From Pseudomonas zanjanensis (GTDB taxonomy: Bacteria; Pseudomonadota; Gammaproteobacteria; Pseudomonadales; Pseudomonadaceae): a stretch of 64,000 nucleotides of DNA. Shown here piece by piece: positions 60,754 through 64,000 of this stretch; the stretch's first letter is position 1, and each line of letters starts with the position of its first letter. The stretch is from assembly GCF_014268745.2 (NCBI RefSeq), contig NZ_JABWRB020000001.1:2232001-2296000 (forward strand), read 5' to 3'. A model generated the notes under the pieces. The model was not told the DNA's origin and made no database searches. It saw nothing but the letters and a program-made list of their open reading frames with translations. Both the position numbers and the translations under genes were made by a program.

Positions 60754-61689
60754 TCATTGTGGCGAGGGAGCTTGCTCCCGCTGGACTGCGCAGCAGTCCC
60801 CTGCCGGCTGCGGCCCAACACTGGCTTGCGCCCTGTCCACCAGCCGTTGCACCCAGGCGGCATCCTGGTCATTGACCACCCCATAGCGGTTCGGCGGTAA
60901 GAAATTCCAGTGATGGGCGGCCTCGTCCAGGCGCTTGAGTTCATCGGCAGACAGCCAGTACGGCGTATCCATCAATGGCATCAACGCACCGTCGAAACGC
61001 CGGCCCAGCGGCAGGTTCGTACCGGGGGCGAAAGCGATCGCCAGTTGCTGCTGGGGTTGCAGCAGCTTGTCCGACGCCGGCATTTGCCCTACCCGACCGT
61101 AGCTGAAGTCGCCCGAAAACTGCTCCTTGAGCACCAGCCAATGCCCCGCCGCGGTCCGGGCCAGGATCCATTGCGACACACCGCTGTCCTGCACGTACTT
61201 CACTTTGCCGTCGGACCATTGCATGAGGGTGTTGCAATCCGGGTCATAGTCGTTGGACCACAGGCAGATGCCGGAAACCAGGGTATGGTGTTCGAGCTCG
61301 ACCAGCCCTTGATCGGGCATCGACGCCCAATAACGCTTGGTCGGGTCGCGCGTATCACGCCAGACGTTGTGCACGATCCACGCCGCCATGAACAGCAAGG
61401 TGGCGAGCACAAGCCAGCCAAAGGAGGCCCCGATGATCCGGTCAAGGTCAACGCCTGGAGCGGATAACCCCTGATAGGCCAGCAGCCCCAGCAGAAACAC
61501 GATACCCGGCAACACCGGGCCCAGGCTCAACGGCGGCACCAGCACCACGACCCAGTTGAAGCGATGCATCGTCGCACGCTCGCGCGCCCAGGCCAGTTCC
61601 TGAGCCAGCATCGGCGCCCGCTCCCGTGGGCCGATACCAGGATCGGGGGTCTGGAAGCGGGTGAACAGGTTGTAGATGTCATCGCTCAT
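60754..61689 (-). CDS. Two-helix membrane protein, unknown function, REP-encoded tail
   Basis: 311-aa protein. Two membrane helices (WVVVLVPPLSLGPVLPGIVFLLGLLAYQGL and FGWLVLATLLFMAAWIVHNV, about 45-110) precede a cytoplasmic or periplasmic domain (WASMPDQGLVELEHHTLVSG, DGKVKYVQDSGVSQWILART). The last about 16 residues (CCAVQREQAPSPQ) are translated from a type-B REP, where the stop codon also lies. ATG 61689 is preferred over an earlier one four codons upstream. Confidence 0.72.
   Translation of the reverse strand: MSDDIYNLFTRFQTPDPGIGPRERAPMLAQELAWARERATMHRFNWVVVLVPPLSLGPVLPGIVFLLGLLAYQGLSAPGVDLDRIIGASFGWLVLATLLFMAAWIVHNVWRDTRDPTKRYWASMPDQGLVELEHHTLVSGICLWSNDYDPDCNTLMQWSDGKVKYVQDSGVSQWILARTAAGHWLVLKEQFSGDFSYGRVGQMPASDKLLQPQQQLAIAFAPGTNLPLGRRFDGALMPLMDTPYWLSADELKRLDEAAHHWNFLPPNRYGVVNDQDAAWVQRLVDRAQASVGPQPAGDCCAVQREQAPSPQ
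60756..60812. repeat. Single type-B REP overlapping a gene 3' end
   Basis: TTGTGGCGAGGGAGCTTGCTCC with the GCTGGACTGCGCAGCAGTCC extension but no inverted partner. It overlaps the last codons of the minus-strand membrane protein gene. Confidence 0.85.
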
Positions 61690-61801
61690 GGATCGGATCA
61701 TGCCCTTGAAATCATCATGGTCGAGCGCCCCTTCGGGACGCCCTTTGACGCTGGAACAGGCGTATTATCCGGGTAACCAAGCGCCGTGTAGACCCCCAAT
61801 C

Positions 61802-62287
61802 ATGCCCATCTCCCAGACCCGCCCTTCACCCGCGCCCTTGCTCAAGCCAGGCGAGACAGTGGTCCTGTTCGACGGCGTTTGTAAACTGTGCAATGGCTGG
61901 GCGAAGTTCCTGATCCGCCATGACCGCGACCGACGCGTGCGGTTGGCCTCCGTCCAGTCGCCTGAAGGACAAGCGTTGCTGGCCTGGGCGGGCTTGCCCT
62001 TGCAGCAGTTCGACACCATGGCCGTGGTTCGCGACCAACATTCCTGGGTGCGCTCGGAGGCGATTCTTGAAGTGGTTGCCCTACTGCCCTGGGTTTGGCG
62101 TCCGGTGCAACTGCTGCGTTACGTCCCTCGTATGCTTCGGGATTGGGCCTACGACCGCGTTGCCCTGAATCGGTACCGTCTGTTTGGCAAATACGACGTG
62201 TGCCTTTTGCCGGATCCGGATCATGAGCGACGTTTCTTGAAGGCGCCAACGCCTGGGGCCCGGCCGGTGGAACGGGTTGATAGTTAG
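61802..62287 (+). CDS. DUF393 (DCC family) thiol-disulfide-like protein
   Basis: 161-aa protein with the DCC motif near the start: ETVVLFDGVCKLCNGWAKFLIRHD, two Cys in a CxxC arrangement as in thioredoxin-like oxidoreductases. Further family marks: VRLASVQSPEGQALL and KYDVCLLPDPDHERRFL. ATG 61802 is used; the frame upstream to 61676 overlaps the divergent gene. The function of the family is not established. Confidence 0.88.
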   Translation: MPISQTRPSPAPLLKPGETVVLFDGVCKLCNGWAKFLIRHDRDRRVRLASVQSPEGQALLAWAGLPLQQFDTMAVVRDQHSWVRSEAILEVVALLPWVWRPVQLLRYVPRMLRDWAYDRVALNRYRLFGKYDVCLLPDPDHERRFLKAPTPGARPVERVDS

Positions 62288-62309
62288 CCAGCAATAAGCA
62301 GGCTGTCCC

Positions 62310-62850
62310 TTTGTGGCGAGGGAGCTTGCACCCGCTGGGCTGCGCAGCAGACCCTTTGTCGTCAACTCAATTAGCCTGACACATCAGGGTGCCTGGTTTC
62401 AGGGCCGCTTCGCGCCCCGGCGGGAGCAAGCTCCCTCGCCACAAGAGCGGTTCGGTGGTGGGTCAGTTCAACAGGTGCAAGCTGTTGCCTTTGTGGCGAG
62501 GGAGCTTGCACCCGCTGGGCTGCGCAGCAGACCCTTTGTCGTCAATTCAATTAGCCTGACACACCAGGGTGCCTGGTTTCAGGGCCGCTTCGCGCCCCAG
62601 CGGGAGCAAGCTCCCTCGCCACAAGAGCGGTTCGGTGGTGGGTCAGTTCAACAGGTGCAAGCTGTTGCCTTTGTGGCGAGGGAGCTTGCTCCCGCTGGGC
62701 TGCGCAGCAGACCCATGTCGTCAACTCAATTAGCCTGACACATCAGGGTGCCTGGTTTCAGGGCCGCTTCGCGCCCCAGCGGGAGCAAGCTCCCTCGCCA
62801 CAAGAGCGGTTCGGTGGTGGGTCAGTTCATCAAGAGCGGTTCGGCAGAGG
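62310..62850. repeat. Three tandem 180-bp REP units
   Basis: Three copies with exact starts at 62310, 62490 and 62670. Each contains a type-B doublet (GTGGCGAGGGAGCTTGC ... GCAAGCTCCCTCGCCAC) and the tail CGGTTCGGTGGTGGGTCAG. Units 1 and 2 share the arm variant GCTTGCACCCGCTGGG; unit 3 has GCTTGCTCCCGCTGGG and lacks two T's. No gene lies in the 565-bp span before xylR. Confidence 0.95.
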
Positions 62851-62851
62851 G

Positions 62852-64000
62852 TCAGTGGGTGGTCGCATTTGTCCCCTGCTGATACTCCCGTGGCGTGCAG
62901 CCGAATTCGCGGCGAAACACGGTGTGCAGGTATTGCGCCGATTTGAAGCCACAGCTCTGGGCGATGTCGGCAATCGGCGCATCGGTGTTTTCCAGTCCGT
63001 TGGCGGCGGCGGCGAGTTTGAAGCGCAGGATTTCGTCGTGGACGCTGCAGGCCCGTTCCTTGCGAAAATGCGCTTCCAGCGATGAGCGCGATATCCCGAC
63101 ATAAGCCGCCACTTGGGCGGTCTTGATGCCCTGGCAGGCGTATTGGCGGATGAAGAGCAGGGCCTGCATGACATAAGGATTGCCCAACGGTTGATGCAGG
63201 CTTGATACCTGCACATTGATCGCATCAGGCGGGACCAGGATCTGCGTGCCCGTGGACGGCATGCCGTGCAGCATCTGGTGGAGCAGGCGCGCGGCGGTGC
63301 GGCCCATGGTTTCGGTGCCCTGGATCACCGAACTCAGCGGCACCCGTGTCAGGCTGCGGGTGAGCGGGTCGTTGTCGATGCCGATCAACGCCACTTGCTC
63401 CGGCACGGCGATGCCGGCGGTCAGGCAGGCTTGCAGCAGTTGCCGGGCGCGGGCGTCGCTGACGGCGATGATACCGATGGGTTTGGGCAGGCTTTGCAGC
63501 CAGGCGATCTGCTGTTCGACGGCGCTGTCCCAGAGCGGTGCGCTGGTGCCCATGCCGCGATAGACCTCGGCGTGCAGGCCATCGCGCTGCAGCAGCCGGC
63601 GAAAGGCCTTTTCCCGCTCCTGGGCCCAACGATTGGCTTGTGCCTCGGGCAGGCTGAAACAGGCGAAGCGGGTCAGCCCGGCTTCGATCAGGTGCTCGTA
63701 GGCCAACCTCATCAACGCATCATTGTCAGTGGCGACGTAGGGAATGCCCTTCGGGTAGGCGCGCTCATCCTGATAGGAACCGCCCACCGCCACCACCGGC
63801 AGCTTGATCCCGGCCAGCGCCTCGCCGATCAGCGGGTCGTCGAAGTCGGCAATGATGCCGTCGCCCTGCCAGCGCTCGATGCCTTTCAAGCGGCAGAGAA
63901 AATCCTCCTCGAGAAACAAGTCCCAGGACGCGCGCGTGCTGCTCAGGTAGTTGCCGATGCCGCTGATGATGCCGCGGTCGTAGATCTTGCTGCCATTGAA
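62852..64000 (-). CDS. xylR: Xylose operon regulator XylR (5' end outside window)
   Basis: 382 codons visible. The reading frame enters at the window edge as FNGSKIYDRGIISGIGNYL, matching the start region of E. coli XylR, so only a few codons are missing. The LacI-like sugar-binding domain (RWQGDGIIADFDDPLIGEALAG, YVATDNDALMRLAYEHL, GIIAVSDARARQLLQACL) binds xylose. The C-terminal AraC domain contains TAQVAAYVGISRSSLEAHFRKE and IADIAQSCGFKSAQYLHTVFRREFGCTPREY. It activates xylose catabolism genes, which should lie beyond the window edge or nearby. Confidence 0.93.
   Translation of the reverse strand, partial: FNGSKIYDRGIISGIGNYLSSTRASWDLFLEEDFLCRLKGIERWQGDGIIADFDDPLIGEALAGIKLPVVAVGGSYQDERAYPKGIPYVATDNDALMRLAYEHLIEAGLTRFACFSLPEAQANRWAQEREKAFRRLLQRDGLHAEVYRGMGTSAPLWDSAVEQQIAWLQSLPKPIGIIAVSDARARQLLQACLTAGIAVPEQVALIGIDNDPLTRSLTRVPLSSVIQGTETMGRTAARLLHQMLHGMPSTGTQILVPPDAINVQVSSLHQPLGNPYVMQALLFIRQYACQGIKTAQVAAYVGISRSSLEAHFRKERACSVHDEILRFKLAAAANGLENTDAPIADIAQSCGFKSAQYLHTVFRREFGCTPREYQQGTNATTH

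Noticed and set aside
62313..62738. 141-codon frame with repeated RELAPAGLRSRP units, resembling a repeat protein
   Set aside because: It is translation of three tandem REP units; there is no independent ribosome site, and the repeats follow the DNA palindromes.
62310..62850. CRISPR array
   Set aside because: The 180-bp units are nearly identical throughout with no variable spacers, and no cas genes are nearby.

Overview
The window is high-GC, gene-dense chromosomal DNA from a fluorescent pseudomonad (Pseudomonas fluorescens complex). The evidence is a mannitol operon in the order mtlR-mtlEFGKDYZ, an sfnR/sfnG/msuE sulfone-sulfur locus, a galactose dehydrogenase close to the known P. fluorescens enzyme, a DUF1652 gene, and many Pseudomonas-type REP palindromes. 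I found no rRNA or tRNA genes.

Layout. 1-1572: end of a MexEF-OprN-like RND efflux operon. 1902-2969: membrane-anchored TPR protein. 3281-13852: signalling block with a double-domain KaiC-like ATPase coupled to a hybrid histidine kinase, facing a tightly overlapping minus-strand operon (1160-aa multi-receiver kinase, CheR, CheB, hybrid kinase, single-domain receiver), plus one divergent receiver. 13930-15222: glycosyltransferase. 15293-25018: mannitol/arabitol/sorbitol regulator, ABC importer and catabolic enzymes. 25103-28834: DUF1652 gene behind an Anr-type promoter, threonine dehydratase behind a leader-peptide attenuator, PQQ sugar dehydrogenase and a small secreted protein. 29096-31996: Ku and a LigD-like protein that has lost its ligase catalytic lysine. 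32169-35064: LpxO-like hydroxylase and the ABC-F protein YbiT. 35252-42915: FixJ-type regulator, LRAT-fold protein, an 1827-aa kinase-like/AAA/GAF/PAS/histidine kinase protein and a lone receiver. 43185-47239: OMF-MFS-HlyD efflux operon. 47435-52095: sigma-54-controlled sulfone/sulfonate sulfur locus. 52158-53760: tandem REP array split by an IS110-family element. 53883-62287: CPBP protease, TrmK, galactose dehydrogenase, DeoR, aldo/keto reductase, LysR, small lipoprotein, DUF393 protein. 62310-64000: three 180-bp REP tandem repeats and the xylose regulator XylR, whose 5' end lies outside the window.

The strongest unusual signal is the IS110-family element at 52301-53473. It sits exactly inside a REP palindrome and is flanked by CT core dinucleotides. 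Its 200-nt non-coding end folds on paper into two loops whose sides match, base for base, the left target, right target, left donor and right donor. This is a readable bridge RNA for a REP-targeting recombinase. Other notable items are the Ile/Thr leader peptide and attenuator of the threonine dehydratase, which is possibly leaderless; divergent sigma-54 promoters with an IHF site and shared palindromes; the LigD-like protein with K-to-Q and D-to-H changes in motif I; the KaiC/CheB/CheR/multi-receiver block; and a repeated hairpin-plus-terminator module found at both ends of the window.

All assignments come from reading the sequence and from knowledge of the families. No database search or folding program was run. 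Residue positions are approximate where marked 'about'.
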